From: Glycomyces salinus
GTDB lineage: Bacteria > Actinomycetota > Actinomycetes > Mycobacteriales > Micromonosporaceae
DNA length: 38,982 nt
Assembly (NCBI RefSeq): GCF_016428645.1
Contig: NZ_JAELXW010000030.1
Coordinates: forward strand, 1 to 38,982
Direction of reading: 5' to 3'
Made by a program: the position numbers and the translations under genes
Notes under the pieces: generated by a model
Database searches by the model: none
Told to the model about the DNA's origin: nothing
What the model saw: the letters and a program-made list of their open reading frames with translations, nothing else
In this document: piece after piece, positions 1 to 7,120 of the stretch
Numbering within the stretch: position 1 is the first letter of the stretch
Layout: each line of letters begins with the position of its first letter

Positions 1-466
1 ACCGCTGCAAGCCGACCGGCCCAGGCGTCCCGATGCAGGCCCCGGCCGGATCGGGGCGCGGCGAGTCGACCAGCCCGGCAGCGCCGGTGAAGACCCACCA
101 CGGACCGGCACGCGCCACCGCCATAACCCGCGCCGCCTACGCCGCCGCGCTGCAATCGATTCCGCGGCCGGTCCGCTCGATCTCGGTGCCGGTCGACCAG
201 GCCTTGACCGTCCTCGGGGCCGCCGAGATCGGCGGCAAGACCGTCCAGTTCGGGACGCTCACCGAGGCCCCACGCCTGTGGGTCGCCTCCCCGACCAGGT
301 CCCGCCGACCTTCGGCCACCTCACCGGCCTGGCCACCGGACAGCCGACCTTCCACGGGACCGACGAGCGGCATCTGTCCTGGACCCGAGCCGGCGACCAC
401 GCCGACCAGCTCCAAGCCCACGGCCTGGCCGTCTGGCACGACGCGCAGCGGACCTGCGAGGGGTGA
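1..466 (+). pseudogene. 3' remnant of an unrecognised gene, apparently frameshifted
   Basis: Two plus-strand stretches have strongly coding-like codon use (almost all third positions G or C) but lie in different frames. One runs from the window edge to about 290 and reads through VDQALTVLGAAEIGGKTVQF; the other runs from about 278 to the TGA at 464-466 and ends HGLAVWHDAQRTCEG. Joined near 260-300 they would make one C-terminus. This suggests a decayed gene or a one-base sequence error. No family is recognised, and the 5' part lies outside the window. Confidence 0.35.
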
Positions 467-504
467 GGGCGATGCGATACAAGGCGCTCGGCCGGGCCCG
501 GGGG

Positions 505-1110
505 TCAGCCCGGGTCCACCACGTCTCGGACGTAGAACTTGTACCAGAGTCGGCACGGCGTCCCAGTGCCCGCGCCCATGGCCATACTGGTCGCGACCGA
601 GGTGGCGACCTCGCCGTTCGAGCCGTGGTAGTCGGCCTTGTGGCGAGCGCGGTTGGAGTCGGCCGTCTCGGCCCAGCTCGCGACCTCGGCCCATGCGGCG
701 ACCTGCTCGGCGTCCAAGCCGAGGCTCTCGGCGTCGGCCGCCATCCGGTCGGCGGCGGCCTGCCCGTCGGTCTCGGTCCAGAACAGGTCGACCGAGTCGA
801 TGTAGCCGTCCCGGGTCGTCACCGTCATCTCCTCGACGCGGCCCGACCAGGTGCCGTGCGGCAGGTCGAGGGTCACGGTCGCGTCTTCCGGCACGGTGGC
901 GACCACCATCTGGTCCGGTGGCAGTCCCAAGGGCTCTGATTCCAGCGGTCGCGCCAGATCCCATCGGATGCTGTTCTCATCGCCGAACACGGCGGCGCCT
1001 GGGCCGTCCTCGTCGTCGCCGACGCGGATCGTGCAGGCGGAGGCCGCGAGGACGGCCGCCGCGCACAGCCCTAGGGCCACCATTCGCATGGGCATGAGCA
1101 CACTCTGCAT
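505..1110 (-). CDS. Predicted secreted lipoprotein of unknown function
   Basis: A 201-residue protein. The ATG at 1110 is chosen because a GAGGAGA ribosome site sits about 8 bases upstream and a lipoprotein signal follows at once: basic/Met-rich start, hydrophobic stretch MVALGLCAAAVLAASAC, and a lipobox-like ASAC with the acylated Cys at about residue 26. The mature part is acidic and hydrophilic, with no motif I recognise. It is probably lipid-anchored on the outer face of the membrane. A GC-rich inverted repeat (about 496-519) overlaps the stop and may help termination. It is divergent from the NLR-like gene at 1494, and no functional link can be claimed. Function unknown. Confidence 0.7.
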   Translation of the reverse strand: MQSVLMPMRMVALGLCAAAVLAASACTIRVGDDEDGPGAAVFGDENSIRWDLARPLESEPLGLPPDQMVVATVPEDATVTLDLPHGTWSGRVEEMTVTTRDGYIDSVDLFWTETDGQAAADRMAADAESLGLDAEQVAAWAEVASWAETADSNRARHKADYHGSNGEVATSVATSMAMGAGTGTPCRLWYKFYVRDVVDPG

Positions 1111-1493
1111 GGGCACGGTCTCCTCGGCTGGGTGTTCATCGTATGCAGCGAGTGCACGGAGTGTGCACGAGTGCCGGGATTTCGAAGGGGCCGTCCTCGG
1201 AGGCTCGGCCGACCCGCCTCCGGCGGCCGACTCCGCTCTGATCCAGTATGGATATGAGAATGTGTCATACGGCCGCGGAGTCGGCTGCGCCATAGACAGG
1301 TGAACTTGATTCGCGTAGCTTGTTCGTTCGAGCAACCCACCAATACCGGGCTCCCACAACCTCCCCAAACAGCTCTCGCTGTGAGTCAAAGGAGCCTCAC
1401 GGCATGGACACCCCAACGGCATCCGCTGCCGATTTGATCCAGAAAAGGCTGAAACTCGTGGGACGATTGGTATGACCGACCAACGGAGCCCCA
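1111..1493. other. Divergent intergenic region with a small ORF
   Basis: This 383-base gap separates the lipoprotein and the first NLR-like gene, which are transcribed apart, so it must hold two promoters. No convincing -35/-10 pair was found. It is less GC-rich around 1240-1480 than the flanking genes. The only coding signal is the SD-led small ORF at 1404-1475, listed separately. Confidence 0.5.
1404..1475 (+). CDS. Small 23-codon ORF with strong Shine-Dalgarno, leader of the NLR-like gene
   Basis: ATG at 1404 is preceded by AAAGGAG at 1388-1394 with 9-base spacing, the best ribosome site in this part of the window. The ORF encodes MDTPTASAADLIQKRLKLVG followed by three more residues and ends at a TGA (1473-1475), 18 bases before the ATG of the NLR-like gene. 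It is in the same reading frame as that gene. It could be a leader peptide coupling translation, a tiny protein of its own, or the former N-terminus of the NLR protein cut off by a stop. No homology is recognised. Confidence 0.4.
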   Translation: MDTPTASAADLIQKRLKLVGRLV

Positions 1494-3473
1494 ATGCCTG
1501 ACGACCAGTCCTACCTGCGAAACGAGTTCCGAGACACCCGGATCCACAACCTCATCCAAGCCCACGTGATCAACATGACCGCCCCGCGGCCTTCCAGACC
1601 GATGGAAGTGCCGCTGCCTCCGCTGCAGTGGAGCGATCGCGAGGAGATCCTGGAGGAACTCAAACGCCATCTGGCGGACGACTCACGATCACCCGTGGTC
1701 GTCACCGGCCGATCAGGATCGGGCAAGTCGGCGCTCGCCGCGAAACTCGCCCTCGATGCGCAGGACCGGTTCCCCGACGGCCAACTGTACGTCGACCTCG
1801 AATTCGAGGACCTCTTCACCGCCACCCGGTCGGCACTGCTCAGGCTCGGCCAGCCGAAGGAGCAGCTCGCCGACACCTTCGGCGGCCTGCTCGCGCACTA
1901 CCGGTCGGCGACCAGGGGCCGGTCGATGCTGGTGGTCGTCGACGGCGCGCACGACGCCACCGAAGGACTCCACCTCGAACCCGCCTCGCCCACTTCGGCA
2001 TTGATGGTTTTCGCGCTCCAGTCCTCCGCGGGGACCGAGGCCGCGCACTACCAGATCGGCGGCTTGGAGCCGGTCGCCGCCGCGGCACTCCTCGTCGACA
2101 TGTCCGTGGGCGTCGACCTGGAACCCGCGACCGACCTCGTCGGCCACTACGGAACCCGTCCCGGGACCGTGCGCCGCCTCGCCGGACTGATCCGATCCAG
2201 GCGCAGGGGCCCCGAATCTGACGAGGACATAACACGATCACTCCTCGCCTTTCCGATTCCCGATCTCCTCGAAGCCACCTACCGCGCGCTCAGTCCCTCC
2301 GCCTCGTGGCTGTACCGCCTGCTCAGCGTCCTGCCCGGCAGTGAGTTCGAAGAGCCCGTGCTCGCGGTCTTCGACACCCCGGGCGGTAACCGGCAAGAGG
2401 CGTTCGAGGAGCTCGTCGACGCCCAACTGGTGACCCGGACCAGTTCGGGCCGGTGCCTGATCGAGCCGTCGGTCAGCCGCGACGCCTCCCGGCGGGCCGA
2501 GGAGGAGCAGGACCTGCTCCCCATCGAACTGCTCACCGCGATGCGGACCACGCTGCGGTGGTACCAGAAGCGGGCGCAACTGGCCGACAGGGCCGTGATG
2601 GGCCGGCGGCTCCGCCGCGCCCCCGTGCCCGACGACGTCCACCCTCCCGGATTCGACGGCGGCACCGAGGCTCTGGCCTGGTTCCAGGCCAACCACACGA
2701 CGCTCGACGCCGCCGTCAGGATGGCCGCCGCCCACGGCTGGGGCGAAGTGGCCTGGGCCATCGCGGAGGCCATGTGGGCGTTCTTCAACAACGTCCCCTA
2801 TCCCGAAGAGGCCGAACGCTGCTACGAGACCGCGGTCGGAGCGGTCGCAACACCGATCGACCGGGCCCGGATGCTGCTGTTCCTGGGCCGCACCCGACTC
2901 GACCTCGGCAAGTTCGAGAAAGCCGAAGCGGCGCTTCACGAATCACTGGAGACGGCGACCGACGAGGGTGACCGGCAACTGATCGGCTCGGCGATCGAAC
3001 TGCTCGGTCGCGCCGGACACTGGCAGGGCAGGTACGCCGAGGCGATCGCCGACTACGAGCGGGCCCTCGAAATCGCCGAAGCGGACGGACGCGCGAGGGC
3101 GGCGGCCATCCAGCTCATGTACCTGGGCCGGGCGCACCGCGACTCGGGCGACCCCGAACGCGCCGAAGCCTACCTCGAACGAGCCCTGGACCGATTCGTC
3201 GAGATCGAGGACGGACGGCACGTGCTGCTGGCGGACGCCGATCTCGCGGTGCTGCGCGCCCTCCGAGGCGATCGCGGCGCGATGGACGAAGCCGACCTCC
3301 TCATCCGGCGGCTGCGCGAGGCCGGTCTGGCGCGCTTCGAAGGAGACGCGCACGAGCGACTGGCCTCGGTCCTAGAGGGAGAGGAGCGTCGGCGGCGGCT
3401 CGAAGCAGCGCTCGAAGCGTACGAACGCGTCAGCAGCATCGAGGCCAGAAGAGTCCGCCGGATGCTCCATTAG
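1494..3473 (+). CDS. NLR-like P-loop ATPase with TPR repeats and amyloid-like N-terminal motif (module 1)
   Basis: A 659-residue protein. Residues 10-26 carry an N-x-F-x6-N-x-I-Q motif (N10, F12, I17, N19, I21, Q22), similar to NLR-associated amyloid signalling motifs of actinobacteria. Next comes an FxGRxxEL-like segment (WSDREEILEEL), a Walker A GRSGSGKS (72-79) and a Walker B LVVVDGAHD (146-154). The usual NB-ARC sensor TSR after the third strand and the GLPLAL motif are absent or altered (FALQ; GTRPGTVRRL). Roughly residues 400-610 are TPR-like helical pairs such as FEKAEAALHESLETA. An ACGGAG ribosome site precedes the ATG. Its 3' end overlaps the convergent TagF-like gene by 102 bases. 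The family logic (ATPase switch plus repeat sensor) suggests a signal-sensing regulator or defence protein; its ligand and effector are unknown. Confidence 0.75.
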   Translation: MPDDQSYLRNEFRDTRIHNLIQAHVINMTAPRPSRPMEVPLPPLQWSDREEILEELKRHLADDSRSPVVVTGRSGSGKSALAAKLALDAQDRFPDGQLYVDLEFEDLFTATRSALLRLGQPKEQLADTFGGLLAHYRSATRGRSMLVVVDGAHDATEGLHLEPASPTSALMVFALQSSAGTEAAHYQIGGLEPVAAAALLVDMSVGVDLEPATDLVGHYGTRPGTVRRLAGLIRSRRRGPESDEDITRSLLAFPIPDLLEATYRALSPSASWLYRLLSVLPGSEFEEPVLAVFDTPGGNRQEAFEELVDAQLVTRTSSGRCLIEPSVSRDASRRAEEEQDLLPIELLTAMRTTLRWYQKRAQLADRAVMGRRLRRAPVPDDVHPPGFDGGTEALAWFQANHTTLDAAVRMAAAHGWGEVAWAIAEAMWAFFNNVPYPEEAERCYETAVGAVATPIDRARMLLFLGRTRLDLGKFEKAEAALHESLETATDEGDRQLIGSAIELLGRAGHWQGRYAEAIADYERALEIAEADGRARAAAIQLMYLGRAHRDSGDPERAEAYLERALDRFVEIEDGRHVLLADADLAVLRALRGDRGAMDEADLLIRRLREAGLARFEGDAHERLASVLEGEERRRRLEAALEAYERVSSIEARRVRRMLH

Positions 3474-5018
3474 CCAAGCGTGCAGCGCCGCCGGGACGAT
3501 GTCCAGGAGCTCGGGCTCGCAGCGGACCCGCATCTGCCGGTGCCGCGCGCCCTCGACGAGGATCTCGCCCTCGCCGGTGCGCACGCTGCGGACGAGGCTG
3601 TGCCTCCATTCCTCCCGCAGGTCTTCGAGGAGGCGGCGGGCCTCCTCGAACGGCACGACGTCGTCATGGCAGAGCAACACCTTCGCCAGCGTCAGCACCT
3701 CCCGGCTGTCGCATTCGGTCCTGGCGACCAGGGTGTCCGACGCTTCTCGGTGCACTGAGACCGGAAACCGCTCCCAGTGCGCCCGTCCCCCGCTGAAGCG
3801 GACGCGGAAGTTCCAGGCCGTGGTCGGTTCGCGATCGTCTTCGGCCCGCAGCAGGCCAATGTATTTCGGTCTGACCGGATTCTCCGGAGGTTCGAGGTCG
3901 AGCAATGCGTACGTCTTGGCGAACAGGGTCTCGCTGGGAGTGAGATCCCCGGCCAACTGCGTTCCGAGGTCGAACGGCTGCCCGCGTTCGATCGCGGCCC
4001 ATATCTGCGGTTCGAAGGGCTTGCCGAACTCCAGCCCGGGCGTGGCCTTGCCGAAGTCCCACAGCGGCATCCCCGGAGTCATCTGGTCCCACCCGAAGGC
4101 TCCCAGGAGCACCGGTTTTCCGATCGCGGCGGCGTACTGCGTCACGGAGCCGCTGTCGCCGACGACCACGTCCGCCGCGAGCAGCAGCGCCCGCCAGAGG
4201 TCGTGCTGCGGCGGCATGATCAGGCCGTTGCGGAGCTGATCGGACAGCACGCCACGCAGCGACGCGCCGCGGCCGTTCTCGATGTTCGGATGGGGGACCA
4301 CGCCGACCCTGAACCGGTCCATCGGCAGCGAGGCCAGCAGCTCCCGCACCAGATCGAGGCGACCGGTCCCGAAAAGCGATTCGTCACCCCAGGTGGAGGA
4401 CACGACCACGAGCTTCTGGTCCCGCTTGATCCCCAGCGCGTTCCGATAGCGGCGGAGCCGCTCGCGGCCGCTGCTGAGGAGTAGTCGCTCCAGGCACAGA
4501 TCGCCGACGACCTCGGCGGCCGGTACCGCTTCGGGGCAGTTTCGCCGCAGCAGCTCCATGGCGGCCTCGCCGGCCAACGGCAGCCAGTCCGGGATTCGCA
4601 GGCGCTCACCCTCCGGCGTCTCTTCTCGGTGGAGGATCTGCTGCGGGGCGAGCCCGTAGACCCGATCGTCCAGATCGGTCCGGGTCCGGTTGCTTCCGGC
4701 CCCGTGGGAGAGCCGCATGAACTTCGCTCCCGTCTCGAACAGCTCGGGCGACGGGCTGCAGGAGATGATCAGCGCCGGAGGGTCCGGCCGGACTCCGGAC
4801 CAGGCGGTCTCGGGCAGCCCCTGCTCCCGGAGGAACCGGTGGGCCGCCGCCTCGAACTCCGAGCCGGGGATGACGCTGAACTCCTTGCCGAGGCGCGGAT
4901 CCGGATCGAAAAGCGGCAGGACGTCCGAGACCAGCCGTGACAACGCTTGCTGGTTCTTTCCCGAGAAGATGATTCGGACCGGCTCTGGGAGAGTCGGGTC
5001 GTCCGGCCGGATGCTCAT
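3372..5018 (-). CDS. TagF/TagB-like (CDP-glycerol glycerophosphotransferase superfamily) GT-B protein (module 1)
   Basis: A 548-residue protein with the landmarks of the teichoic-acid polymerase superfamily: HG in LSHGAGSN (H105), SSTW (207-210, matching the PTW/PTFR strand), HP in VPHPN (H243) and GDSGS followed by AAAIGKPVLL (287-305, matching the D-x-SS...KP motif). The two histidines match the catalytic pair of TagF. It has no signal peptide or membrane segment, so it is probably cytoplasmic. About 200 C-terminal residues (330-548) are an extra domain shared only with the module-2 copy. ATG at 5018 is preceded by GAGG at short spacing. It overlaps the NLR-like gene tail to tail. The donor and acceptor are unknown; glycerol-phosphate transfer is inferred from the fold, and a non-enzymatic role is possible. 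Confidence 0.65.
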   Translation of the reverse strand: MSIRPDDPTLPEPVRIIFSGKNQQALSRLVSDVLPLFDPDPRLGKEFSVIPGSEFEAAAHRFLREQGLPETAWSGVRPDPPALIISCSPSPELFETGAKFMRLSHGAGSNRTRTDLDDRVYGLAPQQILHREETPEGERLRIPDWLPLAGEAAMELLRRNCPEAVPAAEVVGDLCLERLLLSSGRERLRRYRNALGIKRDQKLVVVSSTWGDESLFGTGRLDLVRELLASLPMDRFRVGVVPHPNIENGRGASLRGVLSDQLRNGLIMPPQHDLWRALLLAADVVVGDSGSVTQYAAAIGKPVLLGAFGWDQMTPGMPLWDFGKATPGLEFGKPFEPQIWAAIERGQPFDLGTQLAGDLTPSETLFAKTYALLDLEPPENPVRPKYIGLLRAEDDREPTTAWNFRVRFSGGRAHWERFPVSVHREASDTLVARTECDSREVLTLAKVLLCHDDVVPFEEARRLLEDLREEWRHSLVRSVRTGEGEILVEGARHRQMRVRCEPELLDIVPAALHAWLMEHPADSSGLDAADAFVRFERCFEPPPTLLSL

Positions 5019-5224
5019 AAGCCTCAGCGTCCTCGGTTGAACGGGATTCGCCTTTGCCTGGCTGGGAACCAGATTACGCCCCCACCATTCGCAGTGGGAC
5101 CGTGACGGCGACGCGGTGCGGAACCACGCGGGCCCCGACCGGTGGGGCCGCGGCCGAGTCACCGGGAACCGCACGGCGGCGAGCTATGCGAACATTGTGC
5201 TGACGCCGCACCCGGGGAGCCGCG
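5019..5224. promoter_or_regulatory. Divergent promoter region between the two modules
   Basis: A 206-base gap between the TagF-like gene of module 1 (leftward) and the NLR-like gene of module 2 (rightward); it should carry both promoters. On the minus strand TAATCT (about 5070) fits a -10 but has no good -35. On the plus strand, GGGGAG six bases before the ATG at 5225 is a clear ribosome site. Confidence 0.35.
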
Positions 5225-7120
5225 ATGACCAGTGAGTCGTTCACCCACTCGAATCACTTCGAGGGCAACGAGATCCGCAATGTCATCCAGGTCGGAAACG
5301 TCGAGAGGTTCGAAGTGCCGGTACCGCGCCCGCCGGACCCGCAGGAGGTGGATCCGCCGCCCCGGTCGTGGGTCAACCGCGACGCCGAACTCGAGGAACT
5401 GGAGCGGCACCTGGTCGCCGGCGACCTCGGGGAGCTGATGCTGGAGGGCCCCGACGGCGTCGGCAAGACCGCCATGGCCCAGATGCTCGCCGCCCGATTG
5501 GAGCAGCGCTTCCCCAACGGGCACCTCTATGTCGACCTCGCCGACGGCGATGTGAGGACCGCCGTCAAGTCGGTGCTGCTTCGAATGATGTTCCCGAAGG
5601 AGTGGCTCGCCGACGACTTGAAGGGCCTCCGCGGCCAGTTCGTCTCCTGGACCCGGGGGAAGGACATCTTGGTCGTCGTGGACGACGCCCCATCCCGCGA
5701 GGCGGCGCTGGCGCTCAAGCCCGCCTCACCGAGGTCGGCGCTCTTCGTGCTCGGGTACCAGTGGCCGGAGCACCCCCACTACCTGGTGCACACCGTGCGG
5801 GACCTGGAAGCCGAACATGCCGCCGAGTTCCTTCGCAATGCCTGCCCCGATCTCGGCGCCGCCGAGATCGACGAGCACATCGGCGGGCGGCCGTGGCGGC
5901 CGTCCGCGCTCGAAGGTCTCGTCGGGCTGATCCGGACGGCGAAGCGGAACGCCGGGCGGATCCCGCCGGGAGCGGCGACGACCGAGGAGATGCTGGAGGC
6001 CACCTGCCTGGGCTTGAGCAGGTCCGCGGAGTGGCACTACCGATTCCTGGACGCCCTGCCCGGGCGCGACATAGAGCCGGAGATGCTGGAGGCGATCGGG
6101 CTGGCCGAGTCGACGGCCCTGGCCGAGCTGGAGGACTCGAACCTGGTCGCCTCCGTCGGCGGCGCCCTTCGCGTCCGGGCGCGCCGCACCGAAGCCGGTC
6201 GGCCGGACGAGGACCTGGTGATGAGCCTCAAGCCGGTCCTCCACTACTACCTTCGGCGCGTGCAGTCGGCCGATCGGAAGGTCCAGGGCGAGGACCGCCT
6301 GCGGAAGGCCGAGGTCGCCACCTACACCGGCGCCTCCGGGTTCGAGAGGGCCGATGTCGCACTCAGGTGGCTCGACGACAACCGGAGCCGCCTCGTCGAA
6401 CTGGTCCGGCTGGCGCAGCTCTGCGGATGGCGGACCGAGCAGTGGGCCCTCGCGGAGGCCATGTGGCCGCTGTTCAGCAACCTGCCGTATCCCGAGCTGG
6501 CCGAGCGGTGCTACGAGACGGCCCTCGACGGTCTCGACGAGGCGGTGCCGCAGGCGCGCGTGCTCATCTTCCTCGGCCGCGTACAGGTCGACCTGGGCGA
6601 ACACGAAGAGTCCGAGTCGAACCTGAAGCGCGCGATCCGGCTCGCCGGCGACGACGTCGACCTGGTCGCCGCCGCCAAGGAGCAACTCGGGTGGCTCTAC
6701 TACCGGCAGAAGCGCATGGACGAGGCCGAGGCCACCTATCTGGAGGGAAGGGAACTGGCGAGGCGGGAGCGCACGAAGGCCCTCATCTCGAAGCTCCTCG
6801 GGTTCATCCACCGAGACCAGGGGAAGGACCGGGACGCCCGGCTGGCGTTCTCGGATGCCCGGCCGCTGTTCCAGCAGTGCGGCGACGAGCGCAATATCGC
6901 GATCGTGGAGTTCGAGCTGGCCGCGCTGAGCGTGAAGCTCGACCCGGAGCGGCATCTTGCCGCAGCGGACGCCGCGGTCAAGCGGATCGGTGAAGGCGGA
7001 TGGACGAAGCCGCTCGTCGGTGCGCTGAAGCGGCTAGGGTCGATCCTCGGCGGCGACGAGGGTCAGGCCAGGATCGACGCGGCGAAGGAGATCGAGCGCG
7101 GCTTCGGCATCGAGTCGTAG
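5225..7120 (+). CDS. NLR-like P-loop ATPase with TPR repeats and RHIM-like N-terminal motif (module 2)
   Basis: A 631-residue paralogue of the 1494-3473 protein, alignable from end to end. The N-terminal motif occupies the same residues (N10, F12, I17, N19, I21, Q22) and reads IRNVIQVGNV; its IQVG core matches the (I/V)-Q-(I/V)-G tetrad of RHIM-type amyloid motifs. Then come WVNRDAELEEL, Walker A GPDGVGKT (75-82) and Walker B ILVVVDDAP (148-156). As in module 1, the sensor TSR is lost (LGYQ) and GLPLAL is replaced (GGRPWRPSAL). The C-terminal third is TPR-like (for example DEAEATYLEGRELARRE). The GGGGAG ribosome site supports the ATG at 5225. Its last 87 bases overlap the convergent TagF-like gene. 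It likely oligomerises on sensing something and signals through the N-terminal motif; this is inferred from the family. Confidence 0.75.
   Translation: MTSESFTHSNHFEGNEIRNVIQVGNVERFEVPVPRPPDPQEVDPPPRSWVNRDAELEELERHLVAGDLGELMLEGPDGVGKTAMAQMLAARLEQRFPNGHLYVDLADGDVRTAVKSVLLRMMFPKEWLADDLKGLRGQFVSWTRGKDILVVVDDAPSREAALALKPASPRSALFVLGYQWPEHPHYLVHTVRDLEAEHAAEFLRNACPDLGAAEIDEHIGGRPWRPSALEGLVGLIRTAKRNAGRIPPGAATTEEMLEATCLGLSRSAEWHYRFLDALPGRDIEPEMLEAIGLAESTALAELEDSNLVASVGGALRVRARRTEAGRPDEDLVMSLKPVLHYYLRRVQSADRKVQGEDRLRKAEVATYTGASGFERADVALRWLDDNRSRLVELVRLAQLCGWRTEQWALAEAMWPLFSNLPYPELAERCYETALDGLDEAVPQARVLIFLGRVQVDLGEHEESESNLKRAIRLAGDDVDLVAAAKEQLGWLYYRQKRMDEAEATYLEGRELARRERTKALISKLLGFIHRDQGKDRDARLAFSDARPLFQQCGDERNIAIVEFELAALSVKLDPERHLAAADAAVKRIGEGGWTKPLVGALKRLGSILGGDEGQARIDAAKEIERGFGIES

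Noticed and set aside
1473..1475. Readthrough or selenocysteine TGA joining the small ORF to the NLR gene
   Set aside because: No SECIS-like hairpin is seen and the NLR gene has its own ribosome site and ATG; kept only as an in-frame curiosity.
5186..5203. Five-codon ORF (MRTLC) before the second NLR gene
   Set aside because: No ribosome site and too short to separate from chance.
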